This document shows, piece after piece, positions 17,594 through 26,566 of a stretch of DNA of 64,000 bases (positions are counted from its first letter, which is position 1; each line of letters begins with the position of its first letter). The DNA is from Colivivens sp963594655. GTDB taxonomy: Bacteria > Bacteroidota > Bacteroidia > Bacteroidales > Bacteroidaceae. A program made the translations under genes and the position numbers. The stretch lies in the NCBI GenBank assembly GCA_963594655.1, contig CAVBFD010000002.1:1-64000 (forward strand). The letters run 5' to 3'. The notes beneath the pieces were generated by a model. The model was not told the origin of the DNA. It searched no databases and worked only from the letters and a program-made list of their open reading frames with translations.

Positions 17594-18238
17594 ATGGAGA
17601 AGATAATTCTGAGACACGCCCTCCCGAATGTGTTTGCGCAGAGTCCGGCAACGGAGAGTGACGTATGGAACAAGGACATTGAGTTCCGGAAAGGCATGAC
17701 CTGTCTGGTAGAGGCCAATTCCGGTACAGGGAAATCGTCGCTGTGCAGTTACATCTTCGGTTACAGGAAGGATTATCAGGGCAAGATACTGTTTGACGGC
17801 ACGGACATAGCCACGTTGACCACCAGTCAGTGGACTTCAGTCAGGCAGAAGTCACTGTCGCTGCTCTGGCAGGAACTGCGCCTGTTTCCCGAACTGACCG
17901 CCATGGAGAACGTCGAGATAAAGAACAACCTTACCGGTTTCCAGACCAAGGAACAGATATGCAAGTGGTTTGACATGCTGGGTATAGCAAACCGTATGAA
18001 TTGCGAGATTGGACACATGTCGTTCGGCCAGCAGCAGAGGGTAGCGCTCATACGGTCTTTATGCCAGCCGTTCGACTTCATCTTCGTGGACGAGCCGATA
18101 AGTCACCTTGACGACACTAACAGCCGTATCGTAGGTGAGATACTCACCACGGAGGCGCGCAGACAAGGGGCGGGAGTGATTCTGACCAGTATAGGAAAAC
18201 ATATAGAACTGAACTACGACACAATCCTGAAGTTATGA
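17594..18238 (+). CDS. ABC transporter ATP-binding protein
   Basis: A 214-residue ABC ATPase of the MacB/LolD/FtsE size class. Visible motifs: a P-loop ANSGTGKS at 41-48 in which the first Gly of GxxxxGKS is Ala, signature SFGQQQRVAL, Walker B FIFVDEP followed by SHLD, and a terminal H-loop region (SIGKHIEL). An in-frame TTG at 17588 is a poorer start; the ATG at 17594 is preferred. The stop overlaps the permease start by 4 bases (ATGA). It would drive the permease encoded next; the transported or remodelled partner is unknown. Confidence 0.9.
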   Translation: MEKIILRHALPNVFAQSPATESDVWNKDIEFRKGMTCLVEANSGTGKSSLCSYIFGYRKDYQGKILFDGTDIATLTTSQWTSVRQKSLSLLWQELRLFPELTAMENVEIKNNLTGFQTKEQICKWFDMLGIANRMNCEIGHMSFGQQQRVALIRSLCQPFDFIFVDEPISHLDDTNSRIVGEILTTEARRQGAGVILTSIGKHIELNYDTILKL

Positions 18239-19434
18239 ACTTAGTCTGGAAATTATTAAGGCAACATATAAGTGTCCCGCAGTTTGTCGGTTTCTTCTTC
18301 GCCAACCTTGTGGGAATGACCATTATCATACTCGGCATACAGTTCTATACCGACACGCGCGCCATATTCAACGAGGAGGACAGTTTCATGAAACCCGGCT
18401 ACCTCATCATCAACAAGAAGATTAGCTCGATCAACACCATCACAGGCAAGTCGGGCGCGTTTTCCCTGTCCGACATCCAGGAACTGCAACGGCAGGAGTT
18501 CGTGAAGAAGACCGGGACATTCACCTCGTCGTCGTTCGACGTGCGCGCCACGTTCAACCTGGACGAGACTACCAACATATCCACTGACATGTTCTTCGAG
18601 TCCGTTGAGGACGAGTTCGTGGACGTGAAGACAGATGACTGGACGTACAGGATAGGGGATAGGGAACTGCCAATCATACTGCCCCGCAGTTATCTCGACC
18701 TTTACAACTTCGGATACGCGCAGAGCCGCAACATGCCTAAGTTGTCCGAGGGCATACTCGGGGTCATACGGCTTCAGATAGACATCAGGGGCAACGGGAA
18801 ACAAGACACTTACGTAGGAAGGATTGCCGGTTTCAGCAGTAGACTGAACACGATACTGGTTCCACAGACTTTCATGGACTGGGCCAACAGGCAGTACGCC
18901 GGTGACAAACCTAAGGAGGCGACACGACTGATTGTGGAGGTGGACAACCCCACTGACGATCGTATAACCGGTTATCTGCAGGACCACAACTATGAGACGG
19001 ATGAGGACAAGTTGGACGCAAGCCGACAGTCCTTCATGCTGAAGGTGATCGTGGCGATTGTCATGTCCGTGGGCTTGGTGATATGTGTGTTGTCCATCTA
19101 CATACTGATGCTCAGTGTATACCTTCTGGTGGAAAAGAACAACACCAAACTGGAGAACCTCCTGCTCATAGGCTACAGTCCCCGCAGGGTGTCGATGCCA
19201 TACCAGGTACTAACCATCGGTCTCAATGCGGCGGTACTGGTAATCGCGTTCGCACTGTTGGTTGTGGTAAGGTCACAGTACCTCGCGCTGTTCGAGTCGT
19301 TCTTCCCGGATTTTGAAACACCTACGATGACCTACTCGCTGGTTTCAAGTGTCGCACTGCTTATAATCGTTTCTATCATAAACACAATAGCTATAAAATC
19401 CAAAGTGATGTCAATATGGAAGAGGAAAGATTAG
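18235..19434 (+). CDS. FtsX/MacB-like ABC permease
   Basis: A 399-residue membrane protein with one hydrophobic segment near the N-terminus (about 17-40), a large extracytoplasmic domain (about 45-255) and three hydrophobic segments in the C-terminal part (about 265-295, 315-345, 370-390). This is the four-helix layout of FtsX/MacB/LolC-type permeases, which transmit ATP-driven movement to the periplasm and do not move small solutes. It could serve in lipoprotein release, cell-wall hydrolase control or export. The stop codon lies 19 bases inside the next gene, showing tight translational coupling to the kinase-RapZ gene. Confidence 0.85.
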   Translation: MNLVWKLLRQHISVPQFVGFFFANLVGMTIIILGIQFYTDTRAIFNEEDSFMKPGYLIINKKISSINTITGKSGAFSLSDIQELQRQEFVKKTGTFTSSSFDVRATFNLDETTNISTDMFFESVEDEFVDVKTDDWTYRIGDRELPIILPRSYLDLYNFGYAQSRNMPKLSEGILGVIRLQIDIRGNGKQDTYVGRIAGFSSRLNTILVPQTFMDWANRQYAGDKPKEATRLIVEVDNPTDDRITGYLQDHNYETDEDKLDASRQSFMLKVIVAIVMSVGLVICVLSIYILMLSVYLLVEKNNTKLENLLLIGYSPRRVSMPYQVLTIGLNAAVLVIAFALLVVVRSQYLALFESFFPDFETPTMTYSLVSSVALLIIVSIINTIAIKSKVMSIWKRKD

Positions 19435-20864
19435 TACAACTGTACGAGAAGACAGTAGGCAAGTCCCCTGCCAAGGTGGAACATCTGTTCGGAGGGGGAG
19501 GCAGCAGCAGGAAATACTTCATCATGACAGACGATGAGGGCAACACTCTCTACGGTGTGACCAGTAAGTCTCCCGGGGAGAACCGCGCCTTCTACAATCT
19601 GTCACGCCTGTTTGCCGACAAGGGTCTGCCTGTGCCTGCCGTGTACGGGATCAGTGACGACGGCAGTTGTTACCTTCAGGAAGATCTGGGGACAGAGACA
19701 TTGCAGGACTATATAAAGAAAAACAGGGACGGGAACGGACAGTACAACGAGACCGCGAAGGCCATGCTGAGGAAAGTGATTTCGCAGTTGCCCGATTTCC
19801 AGTTCAAGGGTTCCGGCGGTTTCATCTTCCAACAGTGCTATCCTGTATCTTCCATGGACGAGATGAGCATCATGTTCGACCTGAACTATTTCAAGTACTG
19901 CTTCGTGAAACTGACAGGCATCGAGTTCAATGAGGTGGAACTGGAGAAGGACTTCCAGAAACTGACGGTAGACATCATGTCGGACTGCGGCAACAACTTC
20001 CTCTACCGTGACTTCCAGTCCCGCAACGTGATGATTAAGGACAACGAACCGCGTTACATCGACTATCAGGGAGGACGGCGCGGACCGATATACTACGATG
20101 TGGCGTCGTTCATCTGGCAGGCGTCAGCCAATTATCCGGATGACCTGAAGCGGGAACTGATTGACACCTATCTGGAGGCAGTGGCGAAGTACCATGTCAT
20201 ACCCAGGGAGGAGTTCGCCCGCCATCTGCGCCGTTTTGTACTTTTCCGTACCATGCAGGTGCTGGGAGCGTATGGTTTCCGTGGATTATGGGAGAAGAAG
20301 CAGCACTTCGTGCAGAGCATACCGCCAGCCATGAGAAACCTTGACTGGCTGGTGAGGAAAGGGGTGGTCAATGAGTACGCTTACCTCAAGGTAGTGTGCC
20401 AGATGCTGATAGACAACCACAAGTCGCTCTTCTTCGACCCCTCAACCAAACAGAAACCGGCATTGGTGGTCAAGGTGTACAGTTTCGCATACAAGAACGG
20501 AGTGCCGCAGGACGAGAGCGGCAACGGTGGCGGATACGTGTTCGACTGCCGTGGAACCAACAACCCTGGCAGACACATCGAATACAAGTACATGACAGGA
20601 CTCGACAAGCCTGTCATCGATTTTCTGGAGAAGGACGGGGAGATTCTCAGTTTCCTCGAACACATATATCCGCTCGTGGATTTCCATGCGCAGCGGTTCA
20701 TCGACCGTGAGTTCACCAACCTGATGGTATCGTTTGGATGTACTGGCGGTCAGCACCGTAGTGTGTACTGTGCGCAGCACATGGCACAACACCTCCACGA
20801 CCGGTTCGGATGCAAGGTGATTTTGTGTCATAGGGAACAGAACATAACACAGGTATTTGAATGA
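19416..20864 (+). CDS. Sugar kinase (APH fold) fused to a RapZ C-terminal domain
   Basis: A 482-residue two-domain protein. Residues 1-330 form an aminoglycoside-phosphotransferase-type kinase: a Gly-rich loop GGGGSSRKY, the catalytic loop YRDFQSRN (Asp199, Asn204) and the metal-binding DYQ (Asp216). This resembles AmgK, the anomeric MurNAc/GlcNAc kinase. Residues 345-482 match the C-terminal half of RapZ: VFDCRGTNNPG at 375-385 and FGCTGGQHRSVY at 440-451. In E. coli that domain senses glucosamine-6-phosphate and binds small RNA and RNase E. A MurU-like nucleotidyltransferase follows, completing a kinase plus uridylyltransferase pair. The fusion suggests cell-wall sugar recycling with built-in amino-sugar sensing. 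Domain identities are clear; the substrate is inferred. Confidence 0.85.
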   Translation: MEEERLVQLYEKTVGKSPAKVEHLFGGGGSSRKYFIMTDDEGNTLYGVTSKSPGENRAFYNLSRLFADKGLPVPAVYGISDDGSCYLQEDLGTETLQDYIKKNRDGNGQYNETAKAMLRKVISQLPDFQFKGSGGFIFQQCYPVSSMDEMSIMFDLNYFKYCFVKLTGIEFNEVELEKDFQKLTVDIMSDCGNNFLYRDFQSRNVMIKDNEPRYIDYQGGRRGPIYYDVASFIWQASANYPDDLKRELIDTYLEAVAKYHVIPREEFARHLRRFVLFRTMQVLGAYGFRGLWEKKQHFVQSIPPAMRNLDWLVRKGVVNEYAYLKVVCQMLIDNHKSLFFDPSTKQKPALVVKVYSFAYKNGVPQDESGNGGGYVFDCRGTNNPGRHIEYKYMTGLDKPVIDFLEKDGEILSFLEHIYPLVDFHAQRFIDREFTNLMVSFGCTGGQHRSVYCAQHMAQHLHDRFGCKVILCHREQNITQVFE

Positions 20865-20889
20865 TTAAGACACTACAGTGAAAAGACCC

Positions 20890-21636
20890 ATGAATGTGTT
20901 CATACTTGCGGCGGGACTGGGAACGCGACTGAAACCCATCACCGACACCATGCCCAAGGCACTCGTGCCTGTGGACGGACGGCCGCTGCTGCAGATACTC
21001 ATACAGAAACTGACAAGGGAAGGCGGTGAACTGTCGGTGGTTGTCAACGTGCATCATTTCGGACAGCAGATCATAGACTTTCTCGACAGCAACGACCGGT
21101 TTGGCATACAGATACAGGTGAGTGACGAGAGAAACAGACTGTTGGATACCGGGGGCGGCATCAGAAAGGCGGCTGAGATGTTCAATGACGAGTATCCGTT
21201 GCTGATACACAACGTTGACATATTGAGTGACATCGACCTTGAGGATTTCTATTCACGGCATGTCGCCGACACACAGAGTGAGGCTACACTGATAGTCAGT
21301 GAAAGAAAGACAAGCCGTTACCTCCTGTTTGACGACCAAAACCGGCTGGTCGGTTGGACTAACGTCACTACAGGAGAGGTGAGGACACCATTCCGGAACC
21401 TTGACGTGGCAGCATGCGGGAAGTACGCCTTCTCAGGCATACATGTCATGTCGAGGCCATTGCTTGACGCCATGCGCACGTGGGAGGACAAGTTCTCAAT
21501 CATAGACTTTTACCTTGACATGTGCGACAAGGCAGTGATAAAAGGAGAGGTGCATAGCGACATGAAGTTTCTGGATGTAGGGAAGCTCGACTCTATTGCA
21601 ACGGCTGACAAGATGGTTCATGAACTGAATTTATAA
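20890..21636 (+). CDS. Sugar-1-phosphate nucleotidyltransferase (MurU-like)
   Basis: A 248-residue nucleotidyltransferase with the signature AAGLGTRLKPITDTMPKAL at the N-terminus. Related Bacteroidetes and proteobacterial enzymes attach UMP or other NMP to sugar-1-phosphates. Partnership with an AmgK-like kinase just upstream points to MurNAc-1-phosphate uridylylation (MurU), bypassing de novo UDP-MurNAc synthesis. A GTG start at 20878 would add four residues (MKRP); the ATG at 20890 places the signature at the usual distance from the N-terminus and is preferred, though the GTG is possible. Closely related alternatives include mannose-1-phosphate guanylyl- and glucose-1-phosphate thymidylyl-transferases. 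Confidence 0.8.
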   Translation: MNVFILAAGLGTRLKPITDTMPKALVPVDGRPLLQILIQKLTREGGELSVVVNVHHFGQQIIDFLDSNDRFGIQIQVSDERNRLLDTGGGIRKAAEMFNDEYPLLIHNVDILSDIDLEDFYSRHVADTQSEATLIVSERKTSRYLLFDDQNRLVGWTNVTTGEVRTPFRNLDVAACGKYAFSGIHVMSRPLLDAMRTWEDKFSIIDFYLDMCDKAVIKGEVHSDMKFLDVGKLDSIATADKMVHELNL

Positions 21637-21656
21637 GAATAAAAACACATAACAAA

Positions 21657-22508
21657 ATGATTAGAATAGCTATACAGTCTAAAGGACGCCTGTTCGAGGA
21701 AACGATGAACATCCTCCAGGAGTCAGGGATAAAGATCCCGTCAAGTAAACGGACTCTCCTTGTAGAGTCGTCCAACTTCCCGTTGGAGGTGCTTTACCTC
21801 AGGGACGATGACATACCGGAGACGGTGGCGGACGGAGTTGCCGACATCGGTATCGTAGGAGAGAACGAGTTTGTAGAGAGAGGCGCTGACGCCGAAATCA
21901 TATCACGGCTTGGATTCAGTAAATGCCGTTTGTCACTTGCCATACCCAAGTCTGTGGACTATCCCGGACTGCAGTGGTTTGAGGGAAAGAAGATTGCCAC
22001 CAGTTACCCTGGTATCCTGAGCAAGTTCATGCAGTCAAAAGGTATAAAACTGGATATCCATGTCATACAGGGTTCTGTGGAGATTGCCCCGGGGATAGGG
22101 CTGAGTGACGGTATCTTTGACATCGTAAGCAGCGGTTCCACCCTCGTCAGCAACAACCTGAAGGAAGTGGAGACGGTAATGCACAGTGAGGCGTTGCTGA
22201 TAGGCAACAAGAATATGGACAACGACAAGAAGGAACTGCTGAAGGAAATTCTTTTCAGGTTTGACGCCGTAAGAACGGCTGAGGACAAGAAGTACGTGCT
22301 TATGAACGCGCCCACAGAGAAGGTGAAGGACATCATACAGGTGCTGCCCGGTATCAAGAGTCCTACAGTCATGCCTCTTGCCACAGAAGGGTGGAGCAGT
22401 ATTCACACTGTACTCGACGAGAAACGTTTCTGGGAGATTATAGGGCAGTTGAAGCGGTTGGGAGCTGAGGGCATCCTGGTGCTGCCTATTGAGAAAATGA
22501 TTTTATAA
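21657..22508 (+). CDS. hisG: ATP phosphoribosyltransferase (HisG, long form)
   Basis: A 283-residue HisG catalysing the first, committed step of histidine synthesis, ATP plus PRPP to phosphoribosyl-ATP. The periplasmic-binding-like catalytic region includes DIGIVGENE and GSVEIAPGIGLSDGI, which binds PRPP. The length and the C-terminal region from about 215 (beta-rich ACT-like) mark the long form, which is feedback-inhibited by histidine and needs no HisZ. It begins 20 bases after the nucleotidyltransferase gene and heads hisG-D-C-B. Confidence 0.96.
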   Translation: MIRIAIQSKGRLFEETMNILQESGIKIPSSKRTLLVESSNFPLEVLYLRDDDIPETVADGVADIGIVGENEFVERGADAEIISRLGFSKCRLSLAIPKSVDYPGLQWFEGKKIATSYPGILSKFMQSKGIKLDIHVIQGSVEIAPGIGLSDGIFDIVSSGSTLVSNNLKEVETVMHSEALLIGNKNMDNDKKELLKEILFRFDAVRTAEDKKYVLMNAPTEKVKDIIQVLPGIKSPTVMPLATEGWSSIHTVLDEKRFWEIIGQLKRLGAEGILVLPIEKMIL

Positions 22509-22515
22509 GGCAGGA

Positions 22516-23769
22516 ATGGAAAAGATTGAACGTCCACATAAGGATGCGGCGGAACTCAACAGTGTGGTTGAGGGTGTCCTCTCCGACATACGGAAAAGGG
22601 GAGACGAGGCCGTCAGAGAGTATGAGCTTAAATTCGACAAGGTGGCACTGCGGTCCCTGAAGGTGAGCGATGAGGAAATGGCAGAGGCGGAATCACTGGT
22701 GAGTGAGGAACTGAAGTCGGCACTGCGTCTCGCACATAAGAACATAAGTGTGTTCCATGAGGCACAGCGGTTCACAGGCAAGAAAGTGGAGACCATGCCG
22801 GGTGTGTGCTGTTGGCAAAAGGCGGTAGCCATCGAGAAGGTAGGTCTGTATATCCCTGGGGGTACGGCCCCTCTGTTCTCCACCGTACTGATGCTCGCGA
22901 CCCCAGCCAAGATTGCCGGATGCAAGGAAATCGTCCTCTGTTCCCCACCGAACCGTGAGGGCAAGATCCATCCAGCCATCTTGTATGCGGCGAAGATTGC
23001 CGGGGTGAACAACATATTCAAGATAGGTGGAGTCCAGGCCATCGGAGCGATGGCTTACGGTACAGAGTGTGTGCCTAAGGTCTACAAGATATTCGGACCG
23101 GGCAACCAGTATGTCATGGCAGCCAAGCAACTGGTGAGTCTGCACGATGTCGCGATTGACATGCCGGCGGGACCGAGTGAGGTGGCGATAATAGCGGACG
23201 GCACCGCGAATCCAGTCTTTGTAGCCTCCGACTTCCTCTCGCAGGACGAACACGGACTCGACTCACAAGCGGTACTGGTAACCACGAGTGCGTCAATGCT
23301 TGAACAAGTGAAGGCTGAAGTGGCACGTCAACTGGATTTGCTGCCGAGGAAAGAGATTGCCGCGGCATCGGTGAAGAACAGCAAGTTCATTCTCGTGGAA
23401 TCCATGGACGAGGCGGTGGATCTGGTAAACGACTATGCTCCCGAACATCTGATAATAGCGACCGCAGACTATATGGACGTGGCTTCGCGCATAACCAATG
23501 CCGGGTCGGTGTTCCTCGGCAATTACTCGTGTGAAAGTGCGGGCGACTATGCCTCTGGAACCAACCACACCTTGCCCACCAGTGGCTATGCGAAGGCATA
23601 CAGTGGAGTGTCGCTTGACAGTTTCATACGTAAGATAACTTTTCAGGAGATTTCCGCGGAGGGAGTCAGGGGAATCGGTGAAGCTGTAGCCACCATGGCG
23701 AGGTATGAGCAACTCGACGCGCATAAACAGGCGATGGTGTACCGAATGAATGAAGTGAACAATAAATAA
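22516..23769 (+). CDS. hisD: Histidinol dehydrogenase (HisD)
   Basis: A 417-residue HisD, the zinc-dependent NAD enzyme that oxidises histidinol to histidine in the last two steps. Motifs seen include PGGTAPLFSTV, GVQAIGAMAYGT, FGPGNQYVMAAKQ, SEVAIIAD, LSQDEHG, and YAPEHLI with the catalytic Glu-His pair. Length is standard. It starts 7 bases after hisG and ends just before hisC. The order hisG-hisD-hisC-hisB is typical of Bacteroidetes. Confidence 0.97.
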   Translation: MEKIERPHKDAAELNSVVEGVLSDIRKRGDEAVREYELKFDKVALRSLKVSDEEMAEAESLVSEELKSALRLAHKNISVFHEAQRFTGKKVETMPGVCCWQKAVAIEKVGLYIPGGTAPLFSTVLMLATPAKIAGCKEIVLCSPPNREGKIHPAILYAAKIAGVNNIFKIGGVQAIGAMAYGTECVPKVYKIFGPGNQYVMAAKQLVSLHDVAIDMPAGPSEVAIIADGTANPVFVASDFLSQDEHGLDSQAVLVTTSASMLEQVKAEVARQLDLLPRKEIAAASVKNSKFILVESMDEAVDLVNDYAPEHLIIATADYMDVASRITNAGSVFLGNYSCESAGDYASGTNHTLPTSGYAKAYSGVSLDSFIRKITFQEISAEGVRGIGEAVATMARYEQLDAHKQAMVYRMNEVNNK

Positions 23770-23781
23770 CCGTTGAACTAC

Positions 23782-24822
23782 ATGTTTCCATTAGAAGAAT
23801 TAACACGAAAAAACATACAGAGACTCAAGCCGTACAGTTCGGCGCGTGACGAATACAAAGGTAAGACCGCGTCCGTGTTCCTTGACGCCAACGAAAGTCC
23901 GTACGGTGATCCGTACAACCGTTACCCGGATCCGTTACAGGAGGAACTGAAGCGGATGATTGCCGACGTGAAGCAAGTGCCGGCCGACCATATCTTCCTT
24001 GGCAACGGATCGGACGAGGCTATCGACTTGGTGTACCGTGTGTTCTGTGAGCCGCGAATCGACAATGTAGTGGCGATAGCCCCCACCTATGGCATGTATG
24101 AGGTATGTGCCGACATCAATGACGTGGAATACAGGAATGTGTCGCTCGACGAAAAGTATCAGATGAACGCGTACAAGATTCTGGACGCTTGTGACAACCA
24201 CACCAAGCTGGTGTTCATCTGTTCACCCAACAACCCTACAGGCAACAATCTCGACCGTGATGAGATTATAAAGGTGATAGAGGGCTTCTCAGGTATAGTG
24301 ATTGTAGATGAGGCTTATGCGGACTTCTCGAAGCAGCGTCCCTTGCGTCTTGACATACAGAAGTACAAGAACCTCATCGTCTACAACACGTTCTCGAAGG
24401 CTTACGGCTGTGCCTCCATACGTCTGGGCATGGCGTTCGCCTCACCCGAAATCATATCGCTGTTCAATAAGGTGAAGTACCCTTACAACGTGAACCTGCT
24501 GACGCAGAACAAGGCGATGGATGTGCTGAGAAACGGAATGGCTGACGTACACAAGCATATCAACATGATACTTGAGGAGAAAAACACTGTCATGCAGTCG
24601 TTCTCGCAGTTGTCGGTATGCGAGACCGTTTACCCTTCGGACGCCAACTTCTTCCTTGCGAGGATGACTGACGCCAATGCCGTTTACAGTTACCTGATAG
24701 ACAAAGGCATTGTGGTGCGCAACCGCAATACGGTGACCTTGTGCGGCAACTGTCTGCGCGTGACTATAGGAACCAAAGATGAGAACTCGCAACTGCTCGG
24801 CGCGTTGCGGCAATACAAATGA
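23782..24822 (+). CDS. hisC: Histidinol-phosphate aminotransferase (HisC)
   Basis: A 346-residue class II aminotransferase that uses PLP to convert imidazole-acetol phosphate and glutamate to histidinol phosphate. SPNNPTGN, VDEAYADFS, and the PLP lysine in TFSKAYG (Lys206 with this start), followed by the phosphate-binding IRLGM, are all present. A TTG at 23773 would add three residues; the ATG at 23782 is preferred. Spacing to hisD is 12 bases. Confidence 0.95.
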   Translation: MFPLEELTRKNIQRLKPYSSARDEYKGKTASVFLDANESPYGDPYNRYPDPLQEELKRMIADVKQVPADHIFLGNGSDEAIDLVYRVFCEPRIDNVVAIAPTYGMYEVCADINDVEYRNVSLDEKYQMNAYKILDACDNHTKLVFICSPNNPTGNNLDRDEIIKVIEGFSGIVIVDEAYADFSKQRPLRLDIQKYKNLIVYNTFSKAYGCASIRLGMAFASPEIISLFNKVKYPYNVNLLTQNKAMDVLRNGMADVHKHINMILEEKNTVMQSFSQLSVCETVYPSDANFFLARMTDANAVYSYLIDKGIVVRNRNTVTLCGNCLRVTIGTKDENSQLLGALRQYK

Positions 24823-24828
24823 TTTAAT

Positions 24829-25944
24829 ATGAAGAGAGCGTTATTTATAGACAGGGACGGGACCATCATAGAGGAACCCGAGGACGAACAGATTGACTCG
24901 ATAGAGAAGTTCCGTTTTCTGCCACATGTCATCAGCAGTCTCAGTTTCCTGCGGCAGAACACTGACTATGAGTTTGTGATGGTGTCCAACCAGGATGGGT
25001 TAGGCACACCTGTATATCCGACAGAGAGGTTTGATCAGTTCCAGTCTCTCCTGCTTCACACCTTGGGAACGGAAGGGGTCACCTTCGATGATATACTGAT
25101 TGACAAGTCGTTCCCCGAGGAGAACCTTCCCACACGCAAACCGGGAGTGGGTATGCTTACCAAATACCTTAACGGTGACTACGACCTGGACAACTGCTAT
25201 GTGATTGGTGACCGCGCTACAGACGCGCAACTGGCGCGCAACATCGGTTGCAAGGCTCTGATTTTCAAAAGTCGCTTCAATGACCCGTCCGTCAGTGCCG
25301 GATCAGATGACAAGACCCTGTATGTGGACGACTGGAAGAAGATTACTGAAATCGTATATGCAGGGGAGAGAACGGCTGAGGAACACCGGCGGACAAAGGA
25401 GACCGACGTGTATGTGAGGGTCAACCTCGACGGCAACGGCAAGTGTGACATAGACACGGGACTGGGCTTCTTCGACCATATGCTCGAACAGATTTCCAAA
25501 CACGGAGGAATAGATATGGACGTGAAGGTGAGGGGAGACCTCAATGTGGACGAGCATCACACCATTGAAGACACGGGCATAGTCCTTGGCGAATGTCTGT
25601 TGAAGGCCTTGGGTGACAAACGGGGCATTGAACGCTATGGGTATATGTTGCCGATGGACGACTGTCTCTGTAGTGTCGCGCTCGATTTCGGTGGGAGACC
25701 GTGGCTTGTGTGGCAGGCGGACTTCACAAGGGAGAAAATAGGGGACATGCCGACTGAGATGTTCTACCATTTCTTCAAGTCGTTCAGTGACGCCGCCAAG
25801 ATGAATCTTAACATAAAGGCGGAGGGAACGAACGAGCATCATAAGATTGAAGGCATCTTCAAAGCCGTGGCAAGATCGGTGAAAATGGCAATCAGACGTG
25901 ACATTTTCAATTATGAATTGCCTTCCAGCAAGGGAATTCTGTGA
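24829..25944 (+). CDS. hisB: Bifunctional histidinol-phosphatase / imidazoleglycerol-phosphate dehydratase (HisB)
   Basis: A 371-residue fusion. Residues 1-165 are a HAD-type histidinol-phosphate phosphatase (IDRDGT with Asp8 and Asp10; a motif IV-like GDRATD). Residues 180-371 are imidazoleglycerol-phosphate dehydratase with paired histidine motifs DEHHTIEDTG and NEHHKIEG that bind the two Mn ions, and LGFFDHMLEQ. It supplies steps 6 and 8 of the pathway. The remaining his genes (hisH, A, F, I/E) are not in this window and must lie elsewhere. Confidence 0.97.
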   Translation: MKRALFIDRDGTIIEEPEDEQIDSIEKFRFLPHVISSLSFLRQNTDYEFVMVSNQDGLGTPVYPTERFDQFQSLLLHTLGTEGVTFDDILIDKSFPEENLPTRKPGVGMLTKYLNGDYDLDNCYVIGDRATDAQLARNIGCKALIFKSRFNDPSVSAGSDDKTLYVDDWKKITEIVYAGERTAEEHRRTKETDVYVRVNLDGNGKCDIDTGLGFFDHMLEQISKHGGIDMDVKVRGDLNVDEHHTIEDTGIVLGECLLKALGDKRGIERYGYMLPMDDCLCSVALDFGGRPWLVWQADFTREKIGDMPTEMFYHFFKSFSDAAKMNLNIKAEGTNEHHKIEGIFKAVARSVKMAIRRDIFNYELPSSKGIL

Positions 25945-25994
25945 CAATGCAAAAAATATCCGTTTTTAACATGTCCCATTCAATGGATTTTGAG

Positions 25995-26002
25995 TAAATT
26001 TG
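25995..26002 (+). promoter_or_regulatory. -7 box (TAAATTTG) for the decarboxylase operon
   Basis: TAAATTTG followed by G matches TAnnTTTG. No TTG at the usual upstream distance, so this is a half match. A start near 26009 would give the epimerase mRNA a leader of about 105 bases, rich in A and T with no recognised riboswitch. Confidence 0.45.
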
Positions 26003-26113
26003 GACGTTTTTTTGGAAGATGGAATAACCATTCTCTGAGGTAAGGACCTGTAGAGTATAAACAAACATAGCGCAGATATTATTTTAATTCAAAATTCTAT
26101 AAATTACAAACAA

Positions 26114-26524
26114 ATGAAGATTTCACGTATAGACCACCTTGGAATAGGTGTGGAGAGCATTGACGCAGTGCTTCCTTATTTTGAAAATGTACTTGGCCTG
26201 AAGTGCTACGCAGTAGAGGAAGTGGCAGACCAAAAGGTGAAGACCGCCTTTTTGAAGGTTGGTGAGGTAAAGCTTGAGCTTCTTGAGCCGACATCTCCTG
26301 ACTCCGCAGTCGCAAAATGGCTGGAGAAGGGTGGCAAGGGTGTCCACCATGTGGCGTTCGCTGTTGAGGACGGTGTCGCAGAGGCGCTCGTAGAGTGTGA
26401 GGGCAAGGAAATCCGTCTCATCGACAAGGCTCCGCGTCCGGGAGCGGAGAACATGATGATTGGCTTCCTGCATCCGAAATCAACCGCAGGCATTCTTACA
26501 GAGCTTTGCGAGCCAAAGAAGTAA
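26114..26524 (+). CDS. mce: Methylmalonyl-CoA epimerase
   Basis: A 136-residue vicinal-oxygen-chelate (glyoxalase fold) protein that interconverts (R)- and (S)-methylmalonyl-CoA. Metal-binding His/Glu residues are in RIDHLGIGV, KLELLEP, GVHHVAFAV and the C-terminal ILTELCE. It opens the operon of the succinate-to-propionate route, followed at 43 bases by the carboxyltransferase gene, so it feeds the (S) isomer to the decarboxylase. Methylmalonyl-CoA mutase is not in the window. Confidence 0.96.
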   Translation: MKISRIDHLGIGVESIDAVLPYFENVLGLKCYAVEEVADQKVKTAFLKVGEVKLELLEPTSPDSAVAKWLEKGGKGVHHVAFAVEDGVAEALVECEGKEIRLIDKAPRPGAENMMIGFLHPKSTAGILTELCEPKK

Positions 26525-26566
26525 TGGGGAACAAAAGAACAAATTATCATACTAATCATTAATTCA

